From positions 62,001 to 126,000 of the forward strand of contig CANFVE010000002.1 of the NCBI GenBank assembly GCA_947450365.1: a stretch of 64,000 nucleotides of DNA, read 5' to 3'. Source of the DNA: Cytophagaceae bacterium. GTDB taxonomy: Bacteria; Bacteroidota; Bacteroidia; Cytophagales; Spirosomataceae. Both the position numbers and the translations under genes were made by a program. This document shows, piece by piece, positions 35,592 to 45,098 of this stretch (position 1 is the first letter of the stretch; every line of letters starts with the position of its first letter). Under the pieces are notes generated by a model, which saw nothing but the letters and a program-made list of their open reading frames with translations, was not told the DNA's origin and made no database searches.

Positions 35592-36186
35592 GAAAGCATT
35601 TTACATCGTTGCGGGTCTTGGTATTGTATTTCTTATGGTACAGTCCTACAAATTGTTGAGCAATACCCTTAAAACCGAAAATCAGAAATACCGATTAATC
35701 CTCAAAGAGGATGGTTTCGAGATACGCTTTTATCCTTCGGCTACCTTTGCCAAAATAAACAGCCCCGGAACGAATTATAAGTCGGTGGCTAGCAGTGGCT
35801 TCAACAAATTAGCCGGCTATATTTTTGGTGGAAATGACCAAGGAAAAAGCATCGCCATGACCGCGCCTGTTCGCATGGAAATGAGTGACAAAGGTTCTAC
35901 GATGAGTTTTGTCATGCCCGAAAAATACCAAGCGTCCGATTTACCCAAACCCAAAGATGCCAGCGTTCAAATCGTGAAATCTAGCCCGCAATATGTGGCA
36001 GTTATTCGATTTGGGGGCTATGCAGATGATGAAAAGATCAAAGAAAAACGGGATATTTTATTGAAATTAATTCATAACAAGGGCATTAAAGTCGTTGGGG
36101 AATATACGTTTTTGGGCTATAATGCGCCATTCCAATTTTGGGGAAGAACGAATGAGGTGGCTATTCCGATTGAGTGGAAAGAATAA
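35590..36186 (+). CDS. SOUL family heme-binding protein
   Basis: A 198-residue protein with one N-terminal membrane segment (about 4-20). The SOUL/HBP domain is recognisable from GFEIRFYPSATFAKI, SGFNKLAGYIFGGND, IAMTAPVRMEM and SFVMPEKY, ending NAPFQFWGRTNEVAIPI. Family members bind heme or porphyrins; the bacterial role is unclear. The anchor probably places it on the periplasmic side. Downstream of the pterin dehydratase by 11 nt. Confidence 0.88.
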   Translation: MKAFYIVAGLGIVFLMVQSYKLLSNTLKTENQKYRLILKEDGFEIRFYPSATFAKINSPGTNYKSVASSGFNKLAGYIFGGNDQGKSIAMTAPVRMEMSDKGSTMSFVMPEKYQASDLPKPKDASVQIVKSSPQYVAVIRFGGYADDEKIKEKRDILLKLIHNKGIKVVGEYTFLGYNAPFQFWGRTNEVAIPIEWKE

Positions 36187-36236
36187 TTTGCTCTTGAGCC
36201 TATACCCATTTCAACTGAAATTTCTTACATTCGACT

Positions 36237-38615
36237 ATGAGAAAACTGATCCTACTTTTTGTCTTAATTAGCCTAAGTGCCCAAGCCCAAATCGCTGATA
36301 AGATCCAATCCATGAAAGCCTATTCTGGCTATTTTAATTTTTACCACGACGAGGCAAATGACAAAATTTACCTCGAAGTCAATAAGCTCAACCAAGAATT
36401 TCTCTATGCCTATTCACTCGCGCAGGGGGTTGGGAATAACGATCTGGGGTTAGACCGTGGCCAATTAGGCAATGAGCAAGTCGTGTATTTCGAAAAACAA
36501 GGGAATAAAATTTTCTTGGTCCAACCGAATACCCGCTACCGGGCAAATACAACAAATCCGCTAGAGAAAATATCGGTTCAACAGGCCTTCGCCAAATCCA
36601 TCCTCTTCGGGTTTAAAATCGAACATACGCTCAACGGCGCCTACCTCATCGATTTCACCGATTTCCTCATGCAAGACGTGCATGGTGTCCTAAAACGCCT
36701 GTCCATGGCGAAACAAGGCACCTATGCTCTGGACAAATCCAAAAGCTCCCTGGCCCTCGAACATACCAAATCCTTTCCCAAAAACTCGGAGTTCGAAGCG
36801 CGTTTAACGTTTGCCGGCAATGGAACTGGCCCTGAAATTCGGTCCGTGGCACCCAACGCTGATTTTGTCACCGTAGTCGAGCATCATTCCTTGATCGAAT
36901 TGCCGGATGCCCATTACCAACCGCGTCTTTTTGATCCTCGTTCCGGCGCTAATGCCATCACCTTTCAGGATTATGCCTCCCCGGTCCAAGAGGTCATCGA
37001 GAAAAAATGGATTACCCGCCATCGCTTAGAAAAAAAGAACCCAAATGCCGCTGTGAGCGAGGCCGTAAAACCAATCATTTACTATTTGGACAATGGTACC
37101 CCAGAACCGATTCGTTCAGCGCTCATGGAAGGAGGCCGCTGGTGGAACCAGGCCTTTGAGGCCATCGGGTACAAGGATGCCTTTCAAATCAAATTACTGC
37201 CCGAAGACGCCGACCCCATGGATGTGCGCTATCACGTGATTCAGTGGGTACATCGTTCGACCCGTGGCTGGAGTTATGGCGCCAGCATCTCTGATCCACG
37301 AACTGGAGAAATCATGAAAGGCCATGTGAGCCTGGGAAGCCTTCGGATTCGCCAAGATTTTTTAATTGCACAGGCGTTGATGAATGCGCCTTTTGGGGTG
37401 GATGGAACAAACAATGGACCGATGCTCGCGATGGCCTTGGCTCGGATACGCCAATTGGCCGCGCATGAAATCGGTCATACCCTTGGTTTTGCCCATAATT
37501 ACGCAGCTAGTGCGCGTGCGAATACCAGTGTGATGGATTATCCTCATCCTCAAATCGATTTTAAAGGGGATCAAATGGATTTTTCGCATGCCTATGATAC
37601 CAAAATCGGAGATTGGGATAAAGTATCCGTGGATTATGCCTATGGAGATCACAAAAGTCAGACAGATTTAAACCGAGTGCTCGACAATGCCTATGAAAAA
37701 GGACTTCGCTTCATCACGGATGCGGATGCCCGCAATCCTGGCGGCGCTCATATGTATGCACATCTTTGGGATAATGGAACGACGATTGTGGATGAATTGA
37801 AACACCTGTTGGCCCTCCGTCAAAAAGCCATAGCTAATTTTTCGGTAGCGAATATTCGGCCTAACGAAACCTATTCGCACCTCGAAGACGTGTTTGTTCC
37901 GCTCTATTTTTTACATCGCTATCAAACAGAAGCCGTTTCGAAAATCATCGGCGGTTCGGAATATAATTATGCCGTTCGAGGGGGCAAGGAACTCGTGCTT
38001 TCCCCAGCGCCACTTGCTCTTCAAATGGACGCACTTCATGCAATCACGAATACCTTGGATGCAAAAACGTTGGCCATTCCCAAAGAAAAGCTTGCCTTAT
38101 TTCCACCCCGTGCGTTCAATTATGACCGCTCGCGCGAATCCTTCAAAGGGAAAACGGGAATTACCTTTGATCCCCTCGGGGCGGTGGAGGCTGCGGCGGA
38201 TTTTACCTTGGACTTTTTATTGCATCCAGATCGGTTATCGAGATTAGCGGGCAATAAGGCAGTAGATGCAAAACAATTAGGGCTTCAAGAAACCCTGGCA
38301 TGGCTAAATCAGTCCACGATCTTCAAAGCACAATCGGATACCTACCTGCAAGCGACGCAAGAAACGATCAATTTCAAAGTAGTTTCTTCGCTCTTGAATG
38401 TCTTGAATGCTCCAAGCATTTCCCCACTGGCCGCCGCTCAGGTGCACGAATCGGTCCAACAGATTCGCGCCCATTATGGAAAACATGCAAGTGCGATGGC
38501 CAAGTACATCGTTCAAACCATCGATCAATTTAAAGCCAATCCCAATGACTGGAAACCGATGCAAACGCCAATCATCCCGGATGGCGCGCCGATCGGCATG
38601 GATTGTCTAGATTAA
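36237..38615 (+). CDS. secreted zinc metalloprotease (DUF5117/DUF4953 type)
   Basis: A 792-residue secreted protein (signal peptide about 1-17). The zinc site AAHEIGHTLGFAHN (His410, Glu411, His414, His420) is the HExxHxxGxxH motif of metzincin-like proteases. The N-terminal region before it (about 20-280) matches DUF5117/DUF5118, typical of this Bacteroidota/Gemmatimonadota group. The natural substrate is unknown. The protein ends in a helical domain, and the gene has no close partner; the FMO gene follows after 20 nt. Confidence 0.88.
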   Translation: MRKLILLFVLISLSAQAQIADKIQSMKAYSGYFNFYHDEANDKIYLEVNKLNQEFLYAYSLAQGVGNNDLGLDRGQLGNEQVVYFEKQGNKIFLVQPNTRYRANTTNPLEKISVQQAFAKSILFGFKIEHTLNGAYLIDFTDFLMQDVHGVLKRLSMAKQGTYALDKSKSSLALEHTKSFPKNSEFEARLTFAGNGTGPEIRSVAPNADFVTVVEHHSLIELPDAHYQPRLFDPRSGANAITFQDYASPVQEVIEKKWITRHRLEKKNPNAAVSEAVKPIIYYLDNGTPEPIRSALMEGGRWWNQAFEAIGYKDAFQIKLLPEDADPMDVRYHVIQWVHRSTRGWSYGASISDPRTGEIMKGHVSLGSLRIRQDFLIAQALMNAPFGVDGTNNGPMLAMALARIRQLAAHEIGHTLGFAHNYAASARANTSVMDYPHPQIDFKGDQMDFSHAYDTKIGDWDKVSVDYAYGDHKSQTDLNRVLDNAYEKGLRFITDADARNPGGAHMYAHLWDNGTTIVDELKHLLALRQKAIANFSVANIRPNETYSHLEDVFVPLYFLHRYQTEAVSKIIGGSEYNYAVRGGKELVLSPAPLALQMDALHAITNTLDAKTLAIPKEKLALFPPRAFNYDRSRESFKGKTGITFDPLGAVEAAADFTLDFLLHPDRLSRLAGNKAVDAKQLGLQETLAWLNQSTIFKAQSDTYLQATQETINFKVVSSLLNVLNAPSISPLAAAQVHESVQQIRAHYGKHASAMAKYIVQTIDQFKANPNDWKPMQTPIIPDGAPIGMDCLD

Positions 38616-38635
38616 GAATATAAATAAGAGAACAA

Positions 38636-39946
38636 ATGACGAAAGTTTGTGTAATCGGTGCTGGACCTTCTGGCATTACAGCGCTAAAAAATCTGATTGA
38701 TCAAGGATTAGATGTGATGTGTTATGACTTTAATTCAGACGTAGGGGGCAATTGGATTTACAATGAAAACAAAAGTCACTCAAGTGTATTTGAAGCTACC
38801 CACATTATCAGCTCGAAAACGCTTTCGCAATATGAAGATTTCACCTTTGATGATTTTGAGCCGGGGCTTCCTGATTATCCATCGCATGACCAATTAAGGC
38901 GATATTTTCAGGCCTATGCTGCGAAATTTAAGTTGTATGCACATATTCAGTTTAATACCCAAGTTCTATCCTGCGAACTAAATCCAGAGAATCAATGGGT
39001 GGTTCAGACGGTCAAAGAGGGTGTAACTAGCACTGAACTATTTTCCCATTTGGTGGTGTGCAATGGACATCACTGGTTGCCTCGATTCCCTTCTTATCCG
39101 GGGAATTTTACGGGTGAGTATTTGCATTCACATGATTTTAAAAAAGCGGCACCGTTCAAGGACAAACGTGTGCTGGTGATAGGAGGAGGAAATTCGGCCT
39201 GTGATGTGGCGGTGGAAACGAGTCGGGTGAGTGCGAAAACAACGATTAGTTGGCGCCGCGGCTACCGCATCGTTCCTAAATTTTTATTCGGAAAACCGAG
39301 TGATGTGGTGGCTTCTCGATTTGCCTTTTTACCGACGTGGTTAAAATTTTTCTTGTCAGAATTATCCGTCAAGATTTTTTCGGGTTCTAATAAGCATTAC
39401 GGCCTCCCTGAGCCGGAACATGCGATTACGGGCACGCATCCGACGATCAACGAGGAACTTTTATACAAAGTTCGCCACGGGAAAGTATTTCCCAAAGGCG
39501 ACATCGAGCGTTTTGACGGTAACATGGTTCATTATAAAGATGGGTCTTTGGAGGAATTTGATACAATTATTGCCTGTACGGGCTATATTTTGGAACATCC
39601 CTTTTTTCGAAAAGACTTTTTAAATTATAGTGAGGGGGATGTGCCTCTGTATTTGAAAATGCTGCACGACAAATATGAAAATCTATTTTTTGTGGGGATG
39701 TTTCAGCCCTTGGGATGCATTTGGCCGGCGGCGGAATTACAAAGTAAAATAGTCGCAAGGGCTATTAAGGGCCTTTGGCAACGACCGAAAAATATCGCTG
39801 AGTTATGCCAACGAGAAGTCACCCATCCCCATTTAAAACAAATCAAAACCCCACGTCATACAATTACCGTAGACTTTCATCTATTTACGAAGCAACTCAA
39901 AAAACACTTGCCGAAAAATTACCTAAGTAAAACCGCACGCGGATGA
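38636..39946 (+). CDS. flavin-containing monooxygenase (FMO-type)
   Basis: A 436-residue two-dinucleotide-binding protein. CVIGAGPSGITALKNL (about 4-19) binds FAD; FTGEYLHSHDF (about 158) is the FxGxxxHxxx(F/W) fingerprint; VIGGGNSACDVAVE (about 181) binds NADPH; TIACTGYI (about 310) is the FATGY-like motif. The enzyme would use NADPH and O2 to oxidise a nucleophilic heteroatom or a ketone. The next gene overlaps by 4 nt and encodes an alpha/beta hydrolase, an arrangement that would suit an oxidation-then-hydrolysis pair. Confidence 0.85.
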   Translation: MTKVCVIGAGPSGITALKNLIDQGLDVMCYDFNSDVGGNWIYNENKSHSSVFEATHIISSKTLSQYEDFTFDDFEPGLPDYPSHDQLRRYFQAYAAKFKLYAHIQFNTQVLSCELNPENQWVVQTVKEGVTSTELFSHLVVCNGHHWLPRFPSYPGNFTGEYLHSHDFKKAAPFKDKRVLVIGGGNSACDVAVETSRVSAKTTISWRRGYRIVPKFLFGKPSDVVASRFAFLPTWLKFFLSELSVKIFSGSNKHYGLPEPEHAITGTHPTINEELLYKVRHGKVFPKGDIERFDGNMVHYKDGSLEEFDTIIACTGYILEHPFFRKDFLNYSEGDVPLYLKMLHDKYENLFFVGMFQPLGCIWPAAELQSKIVARAIKGLWQRPKNIAELCQREVTHPHLKQIKTPRHTITVDFHLFTKQLKKHLPKNYLSKTARG

Positions 39947-40650
39947 AGGAAACTATCGTTTTTGTTCATGGAATGAGTCACGGGGCCTGGTGCTGGGAGG
40001 AAAGTTTCATTCCTTATTTTGAAGGTTTGGGTTATCATTGTTTGGCCATGAATCTACCTGGACATGACATGCCGGGCGCTACGAAGGCGATTCACTATTC
40101 ATTGGATGCCTATGTGGAGGCTTTGTCAAAAACCGTGGCTACGCTGGAGAAAGATCCGATTATCGTGGGGCATTCGATGGGCGGGATGATTCTGCAAAAA
40201 TACTTGGTCAAAGGCCGTTGTAAAAAGGCGATTTTATTGGCTTCTGTGCCACCCTCTGGGGTATTATGGCCAAGTCTACGGGTTTTAGCAAAGCATCTTG
40301 GCGGGTTGAAATACCTATTTCAGTTAAACTTATTAGGTGTTTTCAGGAAATACCCGAGTTTGATGTTTGGCTCGAATCCGAAGACAAAAGACTATGTGGA
40401 TAAGATGTGTGCAGAATCATTTTGGGCCTATGTACAATTGATGATTCCCTTTCGTCGGCTTAGGAAAGGAATACCGATGCTGGTCATGGGCGGAACGGAA
40501 GACCAGTTGATTTCGGTGGAGGAATGCCAACAAACGGCCAATGCCTATGGGGCTGAATTGGCCATGATGGAAGGAGGTTCGCATGATTTGATGCTCGATT
40601 CGAATAGCCGAAGCTATGCGGATCGGATGCATGACTGGTTGCAGTGCTGA
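39943..40650 (+). CDS. alpha/beta hydrolase
   Basis: A 235-residue cytoplasmic alpha/beta hydrolase. VHGMSHGAWCWEE (about 7-19) is the oxyanion segment, GHSMGGMILQ (about 77) the nucleophile elbow, GGTEDQLIS the acid strand, and GGSHDLMLD (about 207) the catalytic His. It overlaps the FMO gene by 4 nt (ATGA), so translation is coupled. It could open an ester produced by a Baeyer-Villiger-type reaction of its partner; that link is inference. Confidence 0.8.
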   Translation: MKETIVFVHGMSHGAWCWEESFIPYFEGLGYHCLAMNLPGHDMPGATKAIHYSLDAYVEALSKTVATLEKDPIIVGHSMGGMILQKYLVKGRCKKAILLASVPPSGVLWPSLRVLAKHLGGLKYLFQLNLLGVFRKYPSLMFGSNPKTKDYVDKMCAESFWAYVQLMIPFRRLRKGIPMLVMGGTEDQLISVEECQQTANAYGAELAMMEGGSHDLMLDSNSRSYADRMHDWLQC

Positions 40651-40752
40651 GTTAGCTCCCTAATATCCTTTATTGGTAAACATTAATCGATTAACGGATG
40701 AGTCATTAAAATTATGTGAATAATCAATACATTTATAAAACCTTGAAGAGCC

Positions 40753-42117
40753 ATGATCCGATTATTTTTCTTTTTTAGTGTTACTTTATTTCTTTTGGCC
40801 TGTAATATGGAAGGAAAGGAGTTGGCTATCCTCAATACGCCCCTTTTAACTTTTAAGGATCCTGAATTTTACCTGAGTCTACCTAGGCAAAAATCTTTTT
40901 TTCAGAAAATAGACAAGCCGGGTCAAGGGGTTTCGGGTTCTATCATTCAGCTGTTTCCCGAACAAACATTTCAAAGCATGGATGGTTTTGGGTTTACTTT
41001 GACTGGCGGAAGTGCCCAAGTGATTCAACGTCTCGAACCCGTAAAAAAGGCTACTTTATTGCAAGAATTATTTGGTAAAAATGGGATATCTGTATTGCGC
41101 ATCAGTGTGGGGGCCTCGGATTTAGATTCGAGCGTATTTACCTATGAGGATGTGGAAGGTAAATTCAGCTTGGAAAAGTCGAAGGCGGATTTGATTCCCG
41201 TACTCCAGCAAATCCTTGCCATCAATCCCTCCATCAAAATCATGGCCTCCCCGTGGTCTCCACCAGCTTGGATGAAGGATAATTTGTATAGCAAAGGGGG
41301 CTCGCTGATGGAAAAATACTATGATAGCTATGCAAATTATTTAGCGACTTACATTCAGGCTATGGCCAAAGAAGGCATTCCGATTTGGGCGCTTACGCCC
41401 CAAAATGAGCCATTGAATCCGGGTAATAATCCAAGTATGTATATGACCTCGAAGATGCAGGCAAATTTTATTAAAACAGCCTTAGGTCCTGTGTTTCAAA
41501 AGCAAAATATTCAAACAAAAATCATTGTCTTTGACCATAATTGCAATCATCCTGAATATGCGATTGATCTGTTGAATGATCCGGAGGTTCGAAAATATGT
41601 GAACGGATCTGCATTTCATTTATACGAAGGGGAAATTTCTTCGCTCAGCAAAGTGAAAGCCGCGCATCCAGATAAGGAGGTGTATTTTACGGAGCAATGG
41701 ACGGGAGCGAAGGGTGATTTTACGGGAGATTTTATGTGGCACGTGAAAAATGTCGTTTTGGGTGCGGTGAATAATCATGCCAAAACAGCCATTGAATGGA
41801 ATTTGGCTTCAGATCCGAGCTATGGTCCGCATACGCCGGGAGGTTGTACGGAGTGTTTAGGCGCCTTGACCATCGATGGGCAGGAAATTACGCGAAATCA
41901 GTCCTATTACATCGTGATGCAGGCGGCCCGATTTGTGCCGGCGGGATCCGTTCGAATTGGGGTTTCAGTACCTCAGGGGATTCAGGCAGCGGCTTTTCAG
42001 CGACCAGATGGGAAATTGGTTATCCTGATTCAAAATGAAGGTGCCAAAAAGGACATTAGCTTGGATCGATTGAATTTCGAGCTAGCAGCAGAATCTGTGA
42101 TGGCTGTTGTGCTTTGA
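40753..42117 (+). CDS. glycoside hydrolase family 30 lipoprotein
   Basis: A 454-residue lipoprotein (LFLLACNME, lipobox Cys about 17). DGFGFTLTGGSAQVI opens the catalytic domain, SPWSPPAWMKDN follows, LTPQNEP (about 220) has the acid/base Glu, and YFTEQWTGA (about 315) the nucleophile Glu. The C-terminal beta domain is short. GH30 includes glucosylceramidase, endo-1,6-beta-glucanase and xylanases; sequence here is closest in style to the glucosylceramidase/1,6-glucanase group. Given the ceramidase at 28358, a glycosphingolipid substrate is thinkable, but the genes are 11 kb apart. Confidence 0.88.
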   Translation: MIRLFFFFSVTLFLLACNMEGKELAILNTPLLTFKDPEFYLSLPRQKSFFQKIDKPGQGVSGSIIQLFPEQTFQSMDGFGFTLTGGSAQVIQRLEPVKKATLLQELFGKNGISVLRISVGASDLDSSVFTYEDVEGKFSLEKSKADLIPVLQQILAINPSIKIMASPWSPPAWMKDNLYSKGGSLMEKYYDSYANYLATYIQAMAKEGIPIWALTPQNEPLNPGNNPSMYMTSKMQANFIKTALGPVFQKQNIQTKIIVFDHNCNHPEYAIDLLNDPEVRKYVNGSAFHLYEGEISSLSKVKAAHPDKEVYFTEQWTGAKGDFTGDFMWHVKNVVLGAVNNHAKTAIEWNLASDPSYGPHTPGGCTECLGALTIDGQEITRNQSYYIVMQAARFVPAGSVRIGVSVPQGIQAAAFQRPDGKLVILIQNEGAKKDISLDRLNFELAAESVMAVVL

Positions 42118-42191
42118 GAAAAAAATAATTGCTGCGGAATTAGGCCAACGATTTCCGAAAACATCCCGTGGCTTTTTCATGTTTAGTCAAC

Positions 42192-43652
42192 ATGGAAAAA
42201 TCGCCAATGAATGTGGTTTGGTTTAAGCGTGATCTTCGGTTTACCGATCATGAGCCCTTATATCGGGCCTTAGAGGAGGATATCCCGGTCTTATTGGTTT
42301 ATTTCTTCGAGCCATCCATGATGGCCTATCCCGATAGTGATGTGCGGCATTGGCGATTTGTGCACGAATCCTTAATGGAGATGCAGGGTCGTTTGGAGGA
42401 TCGCAAGGGTCAATTGTATATATTTCATTCGGAGGTAATTCCTGTATTTCAAGCATTACAAGAGCAATATGAGATCAAGACCCTATTTTCTCATGAGGAA
42501 ATAGGGAATGGGCTTAGTTTTCGAAGAGATTTGGAAGTCCAACGATTTTGCGTTCACCAAAAAATTACCTGGAAAGAGGCGCCCTCTGGGGGCGCGATTC
42601 GCAAATTAAGTTCTCGTAAAACTTGGAAAAAACAATGGGAGGAGACGATGCGTCGGCAACCGTTTTTGGTTCGTGAGACGAATTGGAATATGTGCGCCTT
42701 GGATCCTGTTTGGTATGATCAAATAAAAGGACCGGCCCTTCCCTTGGAATTCACCCAGCGAAATCCGGTCTTTCAGGAGGGAGGGGAATTTTGGGGATGG
42801 AAATACATGAAGGGATTTGTGGAGACTCGGCATGTTGGATACAGCGCCTCGATCAGTAAACCAGAGGCAAGTAGGCGGTCATGCAGTCGGATTTCGCCTT
42901 ATTTGGCCTATGGCAATTTGAGTATGCGAATGGTTTATTTGTATACGCTTCAGGCCTATGAAACTGCGAAAAATAAGCGCGCGATGCAGAATTTTATTTC
43001 ACGGCTGCATTGGCAAGGGCATTTTATACAAAAATTTGAAGATGAGTGTCGGATGGAATATGAGCCTTTGAATAAGGCTTATTTGGGCCTTGAGAAGCCT
43101 CGGGATGAGCGGCTCATTCTGGCATGGCAAATGGGGAAAACGGGTGTGCCCTTGATTGATGCTTGTATGCGTTGTGTCGTGGCCACGGGCTATTTGAATT
43201 TCCGGATGCGGGCGATGGTTGTTTCGTTTTTTGTATTTAATCTCTGGCAAAATTGGCTTGATTTAGCCCATTTTTTGGCGAGGGCTTTTCTTGATTATGA
43301 GCCGGGGATCCATTACCCGCAGATTCAAATGCAGGCTGGATTGACCGGAGTTAATACGATTCGCATGTATAATCCGATTAAGAATTCGTACGATCACGAT
43401 CCGGATGGGATTTTTATCAAAAAATGGGTGCCTGAATTAAAACAGGTTCCGGGGAATTTGGTGCATGAGCCATGGAAGTTGACCGCCATGGAACAGGAAT
43501 TATATGGAGTAAAGATTGGCATCGATTATCCGGAACCGGTGGTGGATTTACAAGCCACTCGGAAAATGGCCGCGGATGAAGTTTGGGGCTTACGGAAAAC
43601 CAAAAAGGCGCGTAAAGAATCCGAACGGATTCTGAAGAAACATGTGAATTAG
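42192..43652 (+). CDS. cryptochrome/DNA photolyase family protein
   Basis: About 486 residues from the ATG at 42192 (42207 is equally possible; a GTG at 42168 is in frame). [16 protein letters not shown] starts the antenna-binding Rossmann domain. The FAD domain shows [52 protein letters not shown] and [19 protein letters not shown]. Photolyases repair UV-induced pyrimidine dimers with blue light; cryptochromes signal. Class is uncertain. Presence of such an enzyme fits a sunlit aquatic habitat. Confidence 0.85.
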   Translation: MEKSPMNVVWFKRDLRFTDHEPLYRALEEDIPVLLVYFFEPSMMAYPDSDVRHWRFVHESLMEMQGRLEDRKGQLYIFHSEVIPVFQALQEQYEIKTLFSHEEIGNGLSFRRDLEVQRFCVHQKITWKEAPSGGAIRKLSSRKTWKKQWEETMRRQPFLVRETNWNMCALDPVWYDQIKGPALPLEFTQRNPVFQEGGEFWGWKYMKGFVETRHVGYSASISKPEASRRSCSRISPYLAYGNLSMRMVYLYTLQAYETAKNKRAMQNFISRLHWQGHFIQKFEDECRMEYEPLNKAYLGLEKPRDERLILAWQMGKTGVPLIDACMRCVVATGYLNFRMRAMVVSFFVFNLWQNWLDLAHFLARAFLDYEPGIHYPQIQMQAGLTGVNTIRMYNPIKNSYDHDPDGIFIKKWVPELKQVPGNLVHEPWKLTAMEQELYGVKIGIDYPEPVVDLQATRKMAADEVWGLRKTKKARKESERILKKHVN

Positions 43653-43662
43653 TAGCCCTTTG

Positions 43663-43736
43663 GCAATCCTTATCAATCCTTTGGCAATCCTTACCAATCA
43701 TTTTAAAGCACATGGTAATGACAAGGTTTGCCAAAG
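43663..43736. repeat. palindromic element with duplicated left arm, CCTTTGGCAA family
   Basis: CCTTTGGCAATCCTTA occurs twice in tandem (period about 22 nt), and the inverted arm AAGGTTTGCCAAAG ends near 43736. The inner arms can pair over a loop of about 35 nt. It shares its core with the elements at 31530-31581 and 44706-44957. Confidence 0.65.
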
Positions 43737-43740
43737 TTAA

Positions 43741-43777
43741 ATACCCCTAGAAAACCAGTTAGGAATCCTAGGGGTAT
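43741..43777. terminator. terminator-like hairpin between convergent genes
   Basis: ATACCCCTAG (43741-43750) pairs perfectly with CTAGGGGTAT (43768-43777). The T-tract is weak, so strength is uncertain. Confidence 0.5.
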
Positions 43778-43800
43778 TATCACTTCCATCCGATTGTCGT

Positions 43801-44592
43801 TTAATTAAACGTTCCCACGGCATATTTCATAATAGCCGATTGTTTGATATCGCGTAATTCACTTAACTTCTTCGTGAATTGTTGTGGAGTCAAATTAAAG
43901 TAGTTTTTGGCTCCATTGATATAAATCTGGCTTGAGTCAAAATCCAGTTTTGATAAGTCTTTTAAGAATGTAACCGCAGTATATTGCCCAATACCATCTG
44001 AGGAAATAGGAGCAAGATGTTGCCATAATGCCCATTCTTGGATGTTGCCAGCTTTAATTCGGTCCATTTGCATCAATTTGAATTTCTTTATGTAGTCAAG
44101 ATACATTAGGTTATTGCCAGGCGTTGGTTGAATCGATTCTACAATAATCAATGAATTCAAGTCATTAGATGGACCTGTCCATTCGATAGATTTAGTAATC
44201 TTATTGCGAATAACTGATTGAACCTTATCTGTATCGTCGATTAATGTCGCTAAACTTGGGTCGGCTTTGACTAATTCAGCGCCCATGGCGTCGGGATACT
44301 GCGTGATGGCATTTAGATCCGTCGACGCGTTTAGTGAAACGTAATCGTAATCTACGGATTCTGATTTGTATTGGTTGAAAACTGTGTAAGCAGCCCAGCC
44401 GGTAATTAGCCCAAGCGATTTACGCTTTTGATGAACAATTTTCCAACGTTTTTCTAGGGCAATGGCCTCCTCAAGTGTATGGCCCGGCTTCAACTTGTGA
44501 TAGGCAATATTAATGTAGGTTGTTTTGTTTTGCGCAAACGTAGAAACGCTTAGGGCAAAAAACGCGACGAGTAATAGGCTGAGTTTTTTCAT
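43801..44592 (-). CDS. secreted protein of unknown function
   Basis: A 263-residue protein; the start at 44592 gives a signal peptide (MKKLSLLLVAFFALSVSTFAQ), whereas the frame extends 10 codons upstream without leader character. The mature part may contain two ferredoxin-like (dimeric alpha/beta barrel) repeats: INIAYHKLKPGHTLEEAI with WAAYTVF, and DYIKKFKLMQMDRIKAG with EWALWQHLAP. I do not recognise the family with certainty. The 506-nt gap to the divergent esterase gene holds the 48-bp tandem array. Confidence 0.6.
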   Translation of the reverse strand: MKKLSLLLVAFFALSVSTFAQNKTTYINIAYHKLKPGHTLEEAIALEKRWKIVHQKRKSLGLITGWAAYTVFNQYKSESVDYDYVSLNASTDLNAITQYPDAMGAELVKADPSLATLIDDTDKVQSVIRNKITKSIEWTGPSNDLNSLIIVESIQPTPGNNLMYLDYIKKFKLMQMDRIKAGNIQEWALWQHLAPISSDGIGQYTAVTFLKDLSKLDFDSSQIYINGAKNYFNLTPQQFTKKLSELRDIKQSAIMKYAVGTFN

Positions 44593-44705
44593 GGTTTTTG
44601 ATTGATTTTTAGTTTGGTGCAATTAGTGACAATCGGAAATTTTATCTAAAATTTTGAAGAATAATTTTGTACCCTTTTTCATTTTTGGGAACATAAAGGT
44701 GTAAT

Positions 44706-44957
44706 CTTTGGCAAACCTCGCAACTGAAATTCACTTGGGTTTTATGGGTTAAGGATTGCCAAAGGGCGCAACTGAAATTTACTTGGGTTTTGTGGGTAAG
44801 GATTGCCAAAGGGCGCAACTGAAATTCACTTGGGTTTTATAGGTTAAGGATTGCCAAAGGGCGCAACTGAAATTCACTTGGGTTTTATGGGTTAAGGATT
44901 GCCAAAGGGCGCAACTGAAATTCACTTGGGTTTTATGGGTTAAGGATTGCCAATGGG
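44706..44957. repeat. five-copy 48-bp tandem repeat flanked by an inverted arm
   Basis: Units start at 44719, 44767, 44814, 44862 and 44910, with lengths of 48, 47, 48, 48 and about 48 nt. Each begins CGCAACTGAAATT, continues ACTTGGGTTTT and ends AAGGATTGCCAAAGGG; unit 2 has one base less. Just left of unit 1 lies the inverted arm CTTTGGCAAACC (44706-44717), complementary to the unit ends. The array fills a divergent promoter region. No spacers, so it is not a CRISPR. Confidence 0.85.
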
Positions 44958-45098
44958 TACCTAAAGGCCGGTAAAATTGCTATTCTGAATTTTTTTGGGC
45001 AAATTAGAAACGATTTAACCTTATTTCTCTAGTCACGTTTACTAATCCGAAAAAAAATACTTCTCTTGTTTAACGTGCAAAAAATCTATTTTACCATC

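Noticed and set aside
44719-44957. CRISPR array
   Set aside because: The units are contiguous, with no unique spacers and no cas genes; it is a plain tandem repeat.
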